A stretch of DNA of 17,676 bases, from contig SLGR01000044.1 in assembly GCA_007136585.1 (NCBI GenBank), positions 1 to 17,676 on the forward strand, written 5' to 3'. Below are positions 8,539 to 16,915 of the stretch, piece after piece; within the stretch, counting starts at the first letter, position 1, and each line of letters starts with the position of its first letter. The position numbers and the translations under genes are program-made. A model generated the notes under the pieces. That model made no database searches and was not told the origin of the DNA. It saw only the letters and a list, made by a program, of their open reading frames with translations. The DNA comes from Candidatus Sumerlaeota bacterium. Its GTDB lineage: Bacteria > CG03 > SLGR01.

Positions 8539-8549
8539 TCTCTATCCTT
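8539..8549 (-). promoter_or_regulatory. Ribosome binding site supporting a TTG start for lolC
   Basis: AAGGA (8549-8545) overlaps the last lysS codon and its TAG stop codon, and lies 6 bases before TTG at 8538. This spacing suits the TTG and not the ATG at 8520. Confidence 0.6.
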
Positions 8550-9972
8550 CCGGGCGGAGCATCGGGAAAAGTATGACTTCCCGTATAGATTCGGCCCCGG
8601 TAAGAACCATTACAAGCCGGTCTATGCCTATACCCAACCCTGAAGCCGGGGGCATACCGTGCTCAAGAGCCTCCAGGTACTCTTCATCAACCCCTGACGG
8701 GATACCTTCCCGGGACTTCTCCCCGGCCTGGGCCTCGAACATCTCTCTCTGAATAAGGGGGTCGTTCTGTTCGGTGTAGGCGTTTCCTATCTCCTGCCCG
8801 TTTATGTAAAGCTCAAACCTCTCGGCAAATATGCCGTTATCAGGCGAACTCTTGGCAAGCGGAGAATCTTTTGCCGGGTATCCCGTAACAAATACAGGTT
8901 CGATAAGCTTATCCTGAACATGAGCCGAGAAGACCCTGTCTACAACCTTGGCGGCCGAGTCCTTCCCCGGGGGCACATCCAGAGAAGCCGCCTTCTTCTT
9001 GAGCTCTTCCAGCGAATCTTCCGGAGAGAACTCAACCCCCGTATGTTTCCGGATAAGCTCCCACAGGTTCTCTTTCTTCCACCCCGAGGAAACATCAACA
9101 GCGGGAGTAAAACCCTCCCCCAGTTTTGCGGCCGCGCTTAAAATGATTTCCCTGGAAAGGTCCATCATATAGGTGTAATCCGTATAGGACCGGTAGACCT
9201 CCAGCATCGTAAACTCCGGGTTATGCCTGGTGGATACACCTTCATTCCTGAAGTTGCGCCCTATCTCGAAGACCCTGTCCCATCCGCCTACAAGAAGCCG
9301 TTTAAGGTAGAGTTCCGGGGCTATCCTAAGGTAAAGCCCGGTATCGTAAACGTTATGATGCGTGGTAAAAGGTCTGGCTGCCGCCCCCCCGGGTATATTC
9401 TGGAGTATAGGGGTCTCCACCTCGGCGAAACCCTTTTCCTCAAGAAGGTTCCGGATTGAACCTATGATCCGGGAGCGGGCCCGGAGGAACTCCGAGGATT
9501 CGGCGTTTACAAGGGTATCCAGGTACCTTTTCCTGTACCGGAGTTCCTTGTCGCGGAGCCCGTGCCATTTCTCGGGCATTGGACGGAGCGCCTTGGAAAG
9601 GAAATCCATCTTACTTACCATTACAGTCTTTTCCCCGGTCCTGGTAGTGAAAACCTCACCCTCTACACCAATGAAATCCCCAAGATCAAGTTCCTTGAAG
9701 AGACCTAAAACATCCTCCCCAGCCTTATCTTTTCTTATGTAAACCTGCATTCTGCCGGCTGAGTCCTGGAGATGGGCAAAGGCCGCTTTCCCCATTAGCC
9801 TCCGGCTCATTATGCGCCCGGAGATCCTCACCTGCTGCCCGTCGTCAAGTTTAAGCGCTTCAGAGGTATCCGTCCCGGGATCACCGCAGGAAGGATAAGG
9901 GTCGATCCCCCGTCCTTTAAGCGAGTCAAGTTTTTCCCGTCTTATATCCGCCTGCTGGTTATCGGTTTCCAT
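8542..9972 (-). CDS. lysS: Lysyl-tRNA synthetase, class II
   Basis: A 476-residue class II aminoacyl-tRNA synthetase that charges tRNA-Lys. An N-terminal OB-fold anticodon-binding domain (about 47-120, RISGRIMSRRLMGKAAFAHLQD) is followed by the catalytic core. RYRKRYLDTL (about 145-154) precedes motif 1, motif 2 is FRNEGVSTRHNPEF (241-254), and motif 3 is GLGIGIDRLVMVL (445-457). Length is slightly below the common 490-510 residues, mainly in the N-terminus, with no motif missing. It is the first gene of the block running to clpC and beyond. A good promoter lies about 75 bases upstream, and AAAAAGGAGAA lies 12 bases before the ATG, a slightly long spacing. lolC follows after 3 bases. Confidence 0.97.
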   Translation of the reverse strand: METDNQQADIRREKLDSLKGRGIDPYPSCGDPGTDTSEALKLDDGQQVRISGRIMSRRLMGKAAFAHLQDSAGRMQVYIRKDKAGEDVLGLFKELDLGDFIGVEGEVFTTRTGEKTVMVSKMDFLSKALRPMPEKWHGLRDKELRYRKRYLDTLVNAESSEFLRARSRIIGSIRNLLEEKGFAEVETPILQNIPGGAAARPFTTHHNVYDTGLYLRIAPELYLKRLLVGGWDRVFEIGRNFRNEGVSTRHNPEFTMLEVYRSYTDYTYMMDLSREIILSAAAKLGEGFTPAVDVSSGWKKENLWELIRKHTGVEFSPEDSLEELKKKAASLDVPPGKDSAAKVVDRVFSAHVQDKLIEPVFVTGYPAKDSPLAKSSPDNGIFAERFELYINGQEIGNAYTEQNDPLIQREMFEAQAGEKSREGIPSGVDEEYLEALEHGMPPASGLGIGIDRLVMVLTGAESIREVILFPMLRPEG

Positions 9973-10044
9973 AATCTGAAGTTTCTCCTTTTTCTGTAAA
10001 AATCCCTAATTTAATTATAAGTATATCTGCGCCTTTTTGAGATT

Positions 10045-10073
10045 ATAATAAGATTGAAGGGACCTTATGTCAA
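10045..10073 (-). promoter_or_regulatory. Sigma70-type promoter of the lysS-lolCD-ilvE-mcsAB block
   Basis: On the minus strand a perfect TTGACA (10073-10068) is followed after exactly 17 bases by TATTAT (10050-10045). An overlapping TATAAT lies 3 bases further on. The region is AT-rich and is the only non-coding gap of note between comF and lysS. The leader to the lysS ATG is about 65 bases, with no structure that I recognise as a riboswitch or T-box. Confidence 0.75.
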
Positions 10074-10100
10074 ATACCCCTCTCCGAGATGCCTCTCCGC

Positions 10101-10128
10101 CCTTACCGGCCGTGGGCCACGGCTAAGG
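10101..10128 (-). terminator. Hairpin at the 3' end of comF, possible weak terminator
   Basis: On the minus strand GCCGTG and CACGGC form a 6-bp stem with a GCC loop. CCTTA and TAAGG extend it by 5 bp across a 3-base bulge. The comF stop codon lies inside the structure. There is no U-tract afterwards, so this is not a canonical intrinsic terminator. It may only slow or stabilise the end of the block A message. Confidence 0.25.
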
Positions 10129-10801
10129 CCCCTACTCGGAGCGCCCCGCTTTTTTTCAACGCGGCGGCACACTCTCTCAGTGTAGAACCTGTCGTTGCCA
10201 CGTCATCTATAAGAATAAATCTTCCGCCCGAGGCGCGGCGCGAAGCCCGGAATGCCCCGGATACGTTACCGGACCTTGACCTCCTTCCCAGAGAGACCTG
10301 GGCCATGGTCTTTCTTTCCCGGGTAAGTACCCCCCTGGAAACCGGCAGACCCGTGACCCCTGAGAGACGCCGGGCAAGCTCAAGGGACTGGTTATACCCT
10401 CTCTCACGCTGCCGCGTCTTATGTAGGGGTACAGGCAAGAGGAAATCAAACCCCCGGGGCTGAAGTTCTTCCCAGCACCCCGCAAGGATCTCAGAGAGTT
10501 CGCCGGCAAGGTACCGGCGTCTTCCGTACTTAAAGTTTATTATTATTTTTTTTACGTTTAATCCGTAAATACAAGCTATATAGAACGCATCAATATTAGA
10601 GGTTACCTCTAGTTGGCCGCATCTGCCGCAGAGCCCGGGACCCCTTACGGGGCGCCCGCAGTAAAGGCACCCGTAAGAGTTTATAACCTCCAGATTCATG
10701 CGGCACCCCGGGCATATATCTCCCTTATCTGATACTCTGATCTCAGAGCCGCAGCACGGACAGGAAACGGGAAGAAGGAGCTTTACTATCCTTCCCGGCA
10801 T
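10103..10801 (-). CDS. comF: ComF-family phosphoribosyltransferase-like protein
   Basis: This 232-residue protein has an N-terminal zinc-ribbon region with cysteines at 14, 16 and 17, 30 and 33, 45 and 48, and 58 and 61. A type I phosphoribosyltransferase domain follows, with PVPLHKTRQRERGYNQS (about 123-139) and the PRPP-binding loop FILIDDVATTGSTL (195-208). This is the ComF/GntX architecture; in naturally competent bacteria ComF takes part in DNA uptake and its early processing, though many family members are uncharacterised. Its ATG overlaps the stop codon of the upstream SprA-like gene by one base (TGATG), and no Shine-Dalgarno is visible, so translation is likely coupled to that gene. 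The family call is firm; a competence role here is not shown. Confidence 0.9.
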   Translation of the reverse strand: MPGRIVKLLLPVSCPCCGSEIRVSDKGDICPGCRMNLEVINSYGCLYCGRPVRGPGLCGRCGQLEVTSNIDAFYIACIYGLNVKKIIINFKYGRRRYLAGELSEILAGCWEELQPRGFDFLLPVPLHKTRQRERGYNQSLELARRLSGVTGLPVSRGVLTRERKTMAQVSLGRRSRSGNVSGAFRASRRASGGRFILIDDVATTGSTLRECAAALKKSGALRVGALAVAHGR

Positions 10802-13800
10802 CAGAACATTATGACAAGATCGGTACTCATATAGAAAGATATATAACTGTTTTCCGACAGGACCCTGTTATGCAGGTACTGACCGCCCAGCCCCAGTGTC
10901 ATTCTCATATTACTTGAAACATCCATCTCGGAACTGCCGCTCAGCATATACTTGTCATAGTTGGTCCTCTCAACATCAAGGCTGCTCCTGGAGAATTCAG
11001 CGTCCAGGGTGCCCCGGACCCTCATCCTTCCCATCGTAGCCACCTCACTCCCCAGAAAAGGGATATTCATCATCGGGGGGAGCTCCAGGAGCGCATCAAA
11101 ACTCAGACCCGGACGGTATGTTCTTCTGTCGGCCAGCGGGGTATCGCTTAAACTTGAGATCCTCTCGGTTTCCGACTGGGAGTACCTTGCTATCAGGTTC
11201 CAGTTCCGTTTAAGCGGCACCCGCACCTGCCCGCTGTAGGAAACACTTTCCTCAAGAGTATACGAGTCCTCTCTCAGGTTATCTTTCTTTGAGGTATCAC
11301 GTGAATATTCCACCAGCGTATCGTAATCCTTTAAAAAAAGAAACCGGCAGTTTGCCCCGTACCTCTTTTCCACGGTAAGATCCACCGGATCGGCATCGGA
11401 GAAACTGGATTCCTCCTTATGCCTGTACCTTGTCCTAAGCCGTATATCCCGGATAGCCCCGCCGGAAAACGGCAGCCGCTCAACCGACCCGTGGTTGAGT
11501 TCAAGGTCAGGCCAGTATCTTGTCTCGGTCTCAAGGACAGTTCCCCTGACATCTCTTCTGGACTCGGTGAAATTATAGACCCCCCGGACCGAGACTCCGC
11601 CCATAAGGTTCATAAGCCCCTTATCCAGTCCCAGGTGGGCAAACGGGCTCCAGTTTACCGTATGGCGTATTGAACTGCGGCTGGTAAGTGTCTCGGGGGT
11701 TTTCTCTGTATCGGTAGAGGGACGGAGTTCATAATAGGGGTTAAGCTTGTCAAAGACGGTATACCCTCTGTCCACTTCGTGCCAGGAATCCCCTTTCTCC
11801 GCCGAATACGAGGTGTTTATATTCAGGGTATCGGCGGCGCGGACGAATGGAAGCAGGTTCCTGGCCGGGACCCCGGCGCTTACGCTTCCCGTAAAGTTCC
11901 TGCTTATATCCTTTGTATCGGCCGGAACGCTTACGCTGTTAGTGGATACGAAGTTATAGTTCTCTATGATCCTTGCGCTCATCTGGCCGCTGGGCCTGAA
12001 CCAGTTCAAAAGGTTGAGCTGCGAGGACAACCCTATATCCTGGCTCTTTGACCAGGGTTCCCTAGGGCTCTCCCCTTTAAGCGGTCCGGAATAGTAATCC
12101 CAGGTCCGGTACTTCTCGTTCCGCGAGAACGAGGGCCTCAGTACAAGCAGCCTGCCCAGCCCAAGCTCCGTAGAGCCCGAATAGGCGAGCGTCTCCTCCA
12201 GCCTGTCCTCTTTTCCCCCGCCCGGGTTCTCTACTCTCTGATACTCTCTCCACTCCACCAGAGAGTCGGTCTTTCTTATATTACCCCTTATGTTACGGGG
12301 AAAAAGGGGCAGGGTGAAGGGAAAATTATAAGAAATATCCCCGCGGTAATTCTCGGTCAGGTCGGTCTTGCCGGTCAGGTTGGACTCGCTCAGACTCTTT
12401 GAATAGGAAGCGCTGAGCGCCGGCAGGTTCCTCATAGAAAACCTGGCGCTGAGGCTTAGCGAATCGGTAATAACCTCTCCCGCGTCCTCCTCCCTAAGGT
12501 AAGGGTTCCGCTGGGCGGGGGTTATACGGTCGGCAGGGGTTGTAACGCTCCTGCGGGAGAACCTCCCCTCCACCGGAAGATAAGAAAGAGCGGTAAGTCT
12601 GGCGTTGGCGGAGTACTCCACCCTGTCCTGGTTGCGCGGAGGCGTCACGATAGTCTGAAAATCCCTCTCCATCTTCTCGTAACTCCCGCCGAACTCAATA
12701 ACCCCGGGGATTGAGGAGGAAAGATCACCCCTTAAGGCCGTTCCTGTCCTGCGGTCAGGCTCCCCCATATGAACCTCGTTCACCCATATCCTTCCTGAAA
12801 TATCGTCAGTTCCGCTGTTATTTATGACCCCCGCCCTTATCTCCATTATGTTACTGACTGACGGGGAACCCGATATCTCCTTGAAATCATCCGGAAAGAT
12901 GAAAGTATACATATTCCATCTGCTCTCTATCTCGGAAGCATCTATGCGGGCAAAGTAATAGTTCTCATTGTTTCCTGAACCTGCTCCCAGCCACAACCCG
13001 AAATCAGCGTCCCGTCCCTCGTACCCGTATAAGAACAGGCTGATTTCCTTATGGCTGGAAAAATCCATGGCGCTGACATACCGGGAGTAGGCGTAGGCGG
13101 TGGCCCCGGCCCTGAGCGAGCTGTACTCAAGTTCAAGTGCCTGTTCCCTCTCGCCGGGGCTCCCCCCGACCTTATCATAGATCCGCTCGTAATCCCTGTG
13201 CCCTTTAAGTTCAATATACTCGTCGCTGTCGTAGTTGTTTATCGCCCTTATCTCCAGGTTATCTATACCTTCCCCCACCTCCCACCTGTTCCCGAGGGCC
13301 TCTATAGACATTATCCCTATACGTCCCGCGAAGCTCGTTCCGCGGCGGCCTCTGACCGTAAGCCTTACGTGCTTTACGGCGCTCCATATATCCTCGTCTC
13401 CGGCCAGTTCAATCGGAACGGTTATAAGGCGCCATCCTGTCCAGTCCATCTTAAGGTACCTAAGGTCAGGATCGGCGGGATCATACTCAAACCTGGCGAA
13501 GTTTTCTATGGTGTCAAGGTAACCGTCCCTGTCAAGGTCGTTGGAATCTATCCGGGCGTTCCTGGCCCCTATAGGGATCACCTCATCCCCGAACTCGAAA
13601 TCCCACCCTATATCCTGCCCGTGGTCAAGGGTCCCGCTGTTATTCACATCCTCTGTCTTCAGGATACCGGTTCCGTCGGCATCCTCGGATATGGTCCCGA
13701 GATCCATTATAAGCTCGGCCCCGCTTCCGTCACCCCTTACCCACATTGATATTGAATCCTTATCGCTCAGATCCGCCCCGGTCCTTGAAAGAACATATAC

Positions 13801-15984
13801 AACGGAGGCCTCCGGATCTATCCCGCTCTCAAGGGGGTGTTCCGAAGGAAGCCTGTAATCAAGGAGCAGCACCCTCCTTCTTTCGTCGTCCTCCCTCGCC
13901 ACCCTGGGGTTAACATCCCTGAGGTAAACCTCGTCCTCGTCCAGTCTCTTAAAGAGCCACTCGGGATGCGCGGGATACTGAGAGGTGCCTTCAGCCAGGG
14001 ACGGGGTGGCAGCTATCTGCCAGGAATCGGGGTTGGTGGATACCCCGTAACTCTGCCTGATCCCTTCCATATTGTCTATCATTGCCTTTCCGACGGTATT
14101 AGGGTTCTGGTTGCTGTAGGCAACCTCTCCGCTAAGGGAGGTGGGCATCGGGAAAAACCTGCCGGCGGGGATACGCAAACTCATATCGGAGTTCAGCACC
14201 AGGGCGCTCTCTGGGGTTGACCCTACCTGCGGTATATCCTGGGGAGTGCTTGACCAGTTGTAGAGCATGGTTCCTCCCATACTGAAGTTTCTGGAGAAAT
14301 CATACTCCCCCCGAAGGCCGACCAGGGTCTCTTTCATCTGCCCACCGAACGGCATATACTCGTATGTGACCTCTATCCGCGTGGTTTCGTCAATACGGTC
14401 CTCATCCAGAAAACTCAGGAACCCCGAGGTGTAATCTATTATGTAATCGGTATCCCGGGAGAGGACCCGGCCGTCAAGCATAACCCGCTCGCTTCCCCGG
14501 ATTATATTCGGCCTCAGGAAATAATTCCTGAGCATCCGTTTATACTCCACGTATATAATATACCGGTGCTGCGGGTTGGTCCTTCGGTATATATCCTTAA
14601 ACCCGCCCCGGTCGTACCCTTCCCCCTCGGGATGGTCCGGGTTATAGAACGGGGTATCGTCAGTAAACTCAAGTATCCCCAGGTCATAATCAACCCTGTA
14701 GGAACCTTCGGGAAGCTCGACCTCGTTCCTGTTAAGGTCAAGGAAACGCAGCACAAAATCCTCGCGCATTATCCTGGTCGCCCCCAGGCTGTACCGGTTC
14801 TTCAGCTCCGTGCTTACCGTCTCATCCACATTCTTTATCACCACGGGAAGTCCAGAATACCCCACCTCACCTGTCCCCAAGCCGTAATTGTACTCCACGG
14901 CTATAACATAATTTGAAGCTATATTGTACCTGAAATTTATGACCCCGTTAGAATTATCAATATAGTAGTCCCGCCCGGCCACAAGACGGTAGAAGCTTCC
15001 CGTGTAGGTCTCGGTGGAGCCTTTTATACGTGCGGTCATCGTTGACTTGTTCTTCTCAACCGCGGTGGTCGGATCCCTGTCATCTATATAGACCCGCAGG
15101 GTTCCGGGGTCAAGCGGAAGGTGCGCCTTATCTATAGCAGCCCTGTAATACCTCCGCCTGATATAAGAGGTATCCCTTATATCGGTTTTCTGGAAGGAAC
15201 TCTCCCCGTAGAACTCCTGGACCTCCGTCGTCCCCTTGGCCTGCGAACCTATGGCCATGAACCGAAGGTCGCGGTACTGCCCCCTTACGCTTGCTCCGAA
15301 TACGTTCTTGGAGTACCCGACAAACCGGGTTGCCGGGATATGAAGGTTTATATCGCCGAAAGCCGCCTCCTGGATTATCTCGTCGGGGTCACCCCTGTAT
15401 TTAACAGATATCTTCCGGGCATCCTCGTCGTAGGCCGGTTTTGTGTCGTCGTAATCCACGTTTACGGTTATCTTATCCCCCACCTCGCCCTGTATCCTCA
15501 CCCTGAGCTCCTGGTCCATCTCAAACCCGCTTGGAACCCCCGCCGGAACCCCCTCCGCCGTCCGTTCATCTTCGTCTCCCATATAGCTGAAGTGCCCGTA
15601 CTTGACCGAAATGGATTTTCTTCCGGTTATGCTCATACGGGCCTGGTAGGGTAACTCAGGGCGGGCCTCCGGATAGAACTCCGGGGCGGTAACCGAGGGG
15701 GTTGAGATATCCACGTCTTCAGTCACCGCCTCCGGTATCTCAAATGTATCATCCCGTTTCTGCTGTATTATATCCTTCCAGAGACAATCCTCGAACTCAA
15801 GCTGGATCCCGGTGTCAATAAACTCCCGGTACTCCTCAAGGAGGGTTGTAGGGGTTGAAGGCTCCACTGTGCAGAAATCAAGCTCCCCCTCTTCTATCAG
15901 CGAGAAGTCCCTCCCGTACGCCGCCCCCGCACACACCAAAATCACCACCAGGGGACGGATGTGAAAATGTGAAAGTTTTAACAT
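10801..15984 (-). CDS. sprA: SprA-like giant outer-membrane beta-barrel protein
   Basis: A protein of 1727 residues. Residues 1-24 form a signal peptide with h-region LVVILVCAGAA and probable cleavage after AAYG. Blocks resembling SprA, the barrel of the type 9 secretion translocon, follow: SVKYRGDPDEIIQEAAFGDI (193-212) then a GYSKNVFGASV segment; several modules of the form DYxIDYxxGxLxF...IxVxYxY (about 294-367, 428-483, 500-547); DNMEG (637-641) and SWQIAATP (654-661); two acidic calcium-type loops, EDVNNSGTLDHGQD (778-791) and DLDRDGYLDTIE (816-827); and IGIMSIEALGNRWEV (889-903). The last 600 residues are amphipathic strands, ending in a C-terminal phenylalanine as outer-membrane barrels usually do. 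It is shorter than Bacteroidota SprA (about 2400). It is joined to the transposase upstream and comF downstream by one-base TGATG overlaps. The first eleven residues are encoded largely by the end of the mobile element. Confidence 0.8.
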   Translation of the reverse strand: MLKLSHFHIRPLVVILVCAGAAYGRDFSLIEEGELDFCTVEPSTPTTLLEEYREFIDTGIQLEFEDCLWKDIIQQKRDDTFEIPEAVTEDVDISTPSVTAPEFYPEARPELPYQARMSITGRKSISVKYGHFSYMGDEDERTAEGVPAGVPSGFEMDQELRVRIQGEVGDKITVNVDYDDTKPAYDEDARKISVKYRGDPDEIIQEAAFGDINLHIPATRFVGYSKNVFGASVRGQYRDLRFMAIGSQAKGTTEVQEFYGESSFQKTDIRDTSYIRRRYYRAAIDKAHLPLDPGTLRVYIDDRDPTTAVEKNKSTMTARIKGSTETYTGSFYRLVAGRDYYIDNSNGVINFRYNIASNYVIAVEYNYGLGTGEVGYSGLPVVIKNVDETVSTELKNRYSLGATRIMREDFVLRFLDLNRNEVELPEGSYRVDYDLGILEFTDDTPFYNPDHPEGEGYDRGGFKDIYRRTNPQHRYIIYVEYKRMLRNYFLRPNIIRGSERVMLDGRVLSRDTDYIIDYTSGFLSFLDEDRIDETTRIEVTYEYMPFGGQMKETLVGLRGEYDFSRNFSMGGTMLYNWSSTPQDIPQVGSTPESALVLNSDMSLRIPAGRFFPMPTSLSGEVAYSNQNPNTVGKAMIDNMEGIRQSYGVSTNPDSWQIAATPSLAEGTSQYPAHPEWLFKRLDEDEVYLRDVNPRVAREDDERRRVLLLDYRLPSEHPLESGIDPEASVVYVLSRTGADLSDKDSISMWVRGDGSGAELIMDLGTISEDADGTGILKTEDVNNSGTLDHGQDIGWDFEFGDEVIPIGARNARIDSNDLDRDGYLDTIENFARFEYDPADPDLRYLKMDWTGWRLITVPIELAGDEDIWSAVKHVRLTVRGRRGTSFAGRIGIMSIEALGNRWEVGEGIDNLEIRAINNYDSDEYIELKGHRDYERIYDKVGGSPGEREQALELEYSSLRAGATAYAYSRYVSAMDFSSHKEISLFLYGYEGRDADFGLWLGAGSGNNENYYFARIDASEIESRWNMYTFIFPDDFKEISGSPSVSNIMEIRAGVINNSGTDDISGRIWVNEVHMGEPDRRTGTALRGDLSSSIPGVIEFGGSYEKMERDFQTIVTPPRNQDRVEYSANARLTALSYLPVEGRFSRRSVTTPADRITPAQRNPYLREEDAGEVITDSLSLSARFSMRNLPALSASYSKSLSESNLTGKTDLTENYRGDISYNFPFTLPLFPRNIRGNIRKTDSLVEWREYQRVENPGGGKEDRLEETLAYSGSTELGLGRLLVLRPSFSRNEKYRTWDYYSGPLKGESPREPWSKSQDIGLSSQLNLLNWFRPSGQMSARIIENYNFVSTNSVSVPADTKDISRNFTGSVSAGVPARNLLPFVRAADTLNINTSYSAEKGDSWHEVDRGYTVFDKLNPYYELRPSTDTEKTPETLTSRSSIRHTVNWSPFAHLGLDKGLMNLMGGVSVRGVYNFTESRRDVRGTVLETETRYWPDLELNHGSVERLPFSGGAIRDIRLRTRYRHKEESSFSDADPVDLTVEKRYGANCRFLFLKDYDTLVEYSRDTSKKDNLREDSYTLEESVSYSGQVRVPLKRNWNLIARYSQSETERISSLSDTPLADRRTYRPGLSFDALLELPPMMNIPFLGSEVATMGRMRVRGTLDAEFSRSSLDVERTNYDKYMLSGSSEMDVSSNMRMTLGLGGQYLHNRVLSENSYISFYMSTDLVIMF
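15952..15974 (+). repeat. Left inverted repeat of the transposase element
   Basis: The sequence is GGGACGGATGTGAAAA, then T, then GTGAAA. It matches the right copy at 22 of 23 positions on the opposite strand. It contains GTGAAA twice in direct orientation. Read on the minus strand it encodes about residues 4-11 (LSHFHIRP) of the SprA-like protein. Confidence 0.8.
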
Positions 15985-16907
15985 CAGATTTTTCTCAGGA
16001 TCCCGCCGATCAGTTCCCGGGGATCCTCCTTTCTTATCCTGCTCACCGCGTGCGATACGGCGGAGTGATCGTTATTAAGAAATTGGGCAATATCAACGGC
16101 CTTGTGGCCGCAGCAGACGCTGGCTATATAACAGAAAATAGCCCTCCCCCGTGAGACCCTTCTCTTGCCGCCGCGGGATCTCAGTTCCTGGGAAGAGACA
16201 CCGTATATACGACAGAACCTGTCTGCCAGCTCGTAAATAGGGAGCCTCAGGCTTTCGGGGGTCTTTCTGCGGAGTTTTTTTTCTTTTAGAACGACCGCCT
16301 TAAAAGTCTCGTCTCCGGCAACCGGAACCCCTGAAGCGGGATAAACTTTCTCCGGATCCGGATCTTCGTCCATCTCAATAAAATCCCTGAAATCCTCCGC
16401 CGGGGTGCCTTGCCCCGTTGAGAGAGCCTTCAGTACCTGCTCTGTATCTACCTGAAGTCCTCCGTCGCATCCCGTATAGTTGCCATAGGATGACCATTTC
16501 CAGCCTGATGGATGAGAGCAGAGCCCCGCCCGGACAGGGTTCCTGTGTATATACCTCACAAGCTGAAGGAAATAACTCTCCCGGTCGCATATGATTGACT
16601 GAAACCTGCTCTGAAAAAGATGCCCGCTCCTTCCGTACCTGCGGTTGTAGTTCACAGCATACCTTATGGAAACCGATTTCATTATCTCTGAGAGAGAATC
16701 CTGGCCTCGCTCAACAAGTATATGAAAATGATTGGGCATCAGGACATAACAGTAGAGAGAAAAAGAGTATTTTTCCCTGGCTTTCCTCAAGCAATCTATA
16801 AACTCCAGGTAATCGCAGCTTTTGCGGAATATCCTCTCTTTTCTTATTCCTCTGTTAAGAACATGATAGAGGGCCCCTTCAATATCTATTCTGGGTTGTC
16901 TTGGCAT
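15984..16907 (-). CDS. Y1 (IS200/RAYT-type) transposase with DnaA-like C-terminal domain
   Basis: A 307-residue protein. The N-terminal half is a Y1 HUH-type transposase: PRxxxxGALYHVLNRGI at residues 2-18, the metal-binding HxH in VLMPNHFHILVERG (about 56-69), the RxGHLFQSRF block (about 95-104), and the probable catalytic tyrosine in RYIHRNPVRAGLC (about 117-129). These are hallmarks of REP-associated tyrosine transposases. The C-terminal quarter (about 225-300) resembles DnaA domain IV: LADRFCRIYGVSSQELRS, an RGRAIFCYIA helix, then HKAVDIAQFLNNDHSAVSHAVSRI, which recalls the DnaA-box-recognising helix-turn-helix. The gene is intact. It is preceded by a good promoter lying outside the element and ends in a TGATG overlap with the SprA-like gene. 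No strong Shine-Dalgarno is visible. Confidence 0.9.
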   Translation of the reverse strand: MPRQPRIDIEGALYHVLNRGIRKERIFRKSCDYLEFIDCLRKAREKYSFSLYCYVLMPNHFHILVERGQDSLSEIMKSVSIRYAVNYNRRYGRSGHLFQSRFQSIICDRESYFLQLVRYIHRNPVRAGLCSHPSGWKWSSYGNYTGCDGGLQVDTEQVLKALSTGQGTPAEDFRDFIEMDEDPDPEKVYPASGVPVAGDETFKAVVLKEKKLRRKTPESLRLPIYELADRFCRIYGVSSQELRSRGGKRRVSRGRAIFCYIASVCCGHKAVDIAQFLNNDHSAVSHAVSRIRKEDPRELIGGILRKI

Positions 16908-16915
16908 AAAATTAT

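Noticed and set aside
9973-10067. Possible T-box or riboswitch in the lysS leader
   Set aside because: The leader is only about 65 bases and AT-rich, with no T-box sequence or stable terminator/antiterminator pair.
10079-10099. Direct repeat CCTCTCCG, twice, upstream of the lysS -35 box
   Set aside because: Two 8-base copies 13 bases apart, without helical phasing or a known factor; too short to call an operator.
13051-15654. Plus-strand open frames of 100-230 codons opposite the SprA-like gene
   Set aside because: They have low-complexity Pro/Gly/Ser-rich translations without recognisable domains, and are explained by the codon bias of the minus-strand gene.
16351-16362. 12-bp perfect palindrome TCCGGATCCGGA
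   Set aside because: It lies inside the transposase gene and follows from alternating Asp and Pro codons (DPDPE).
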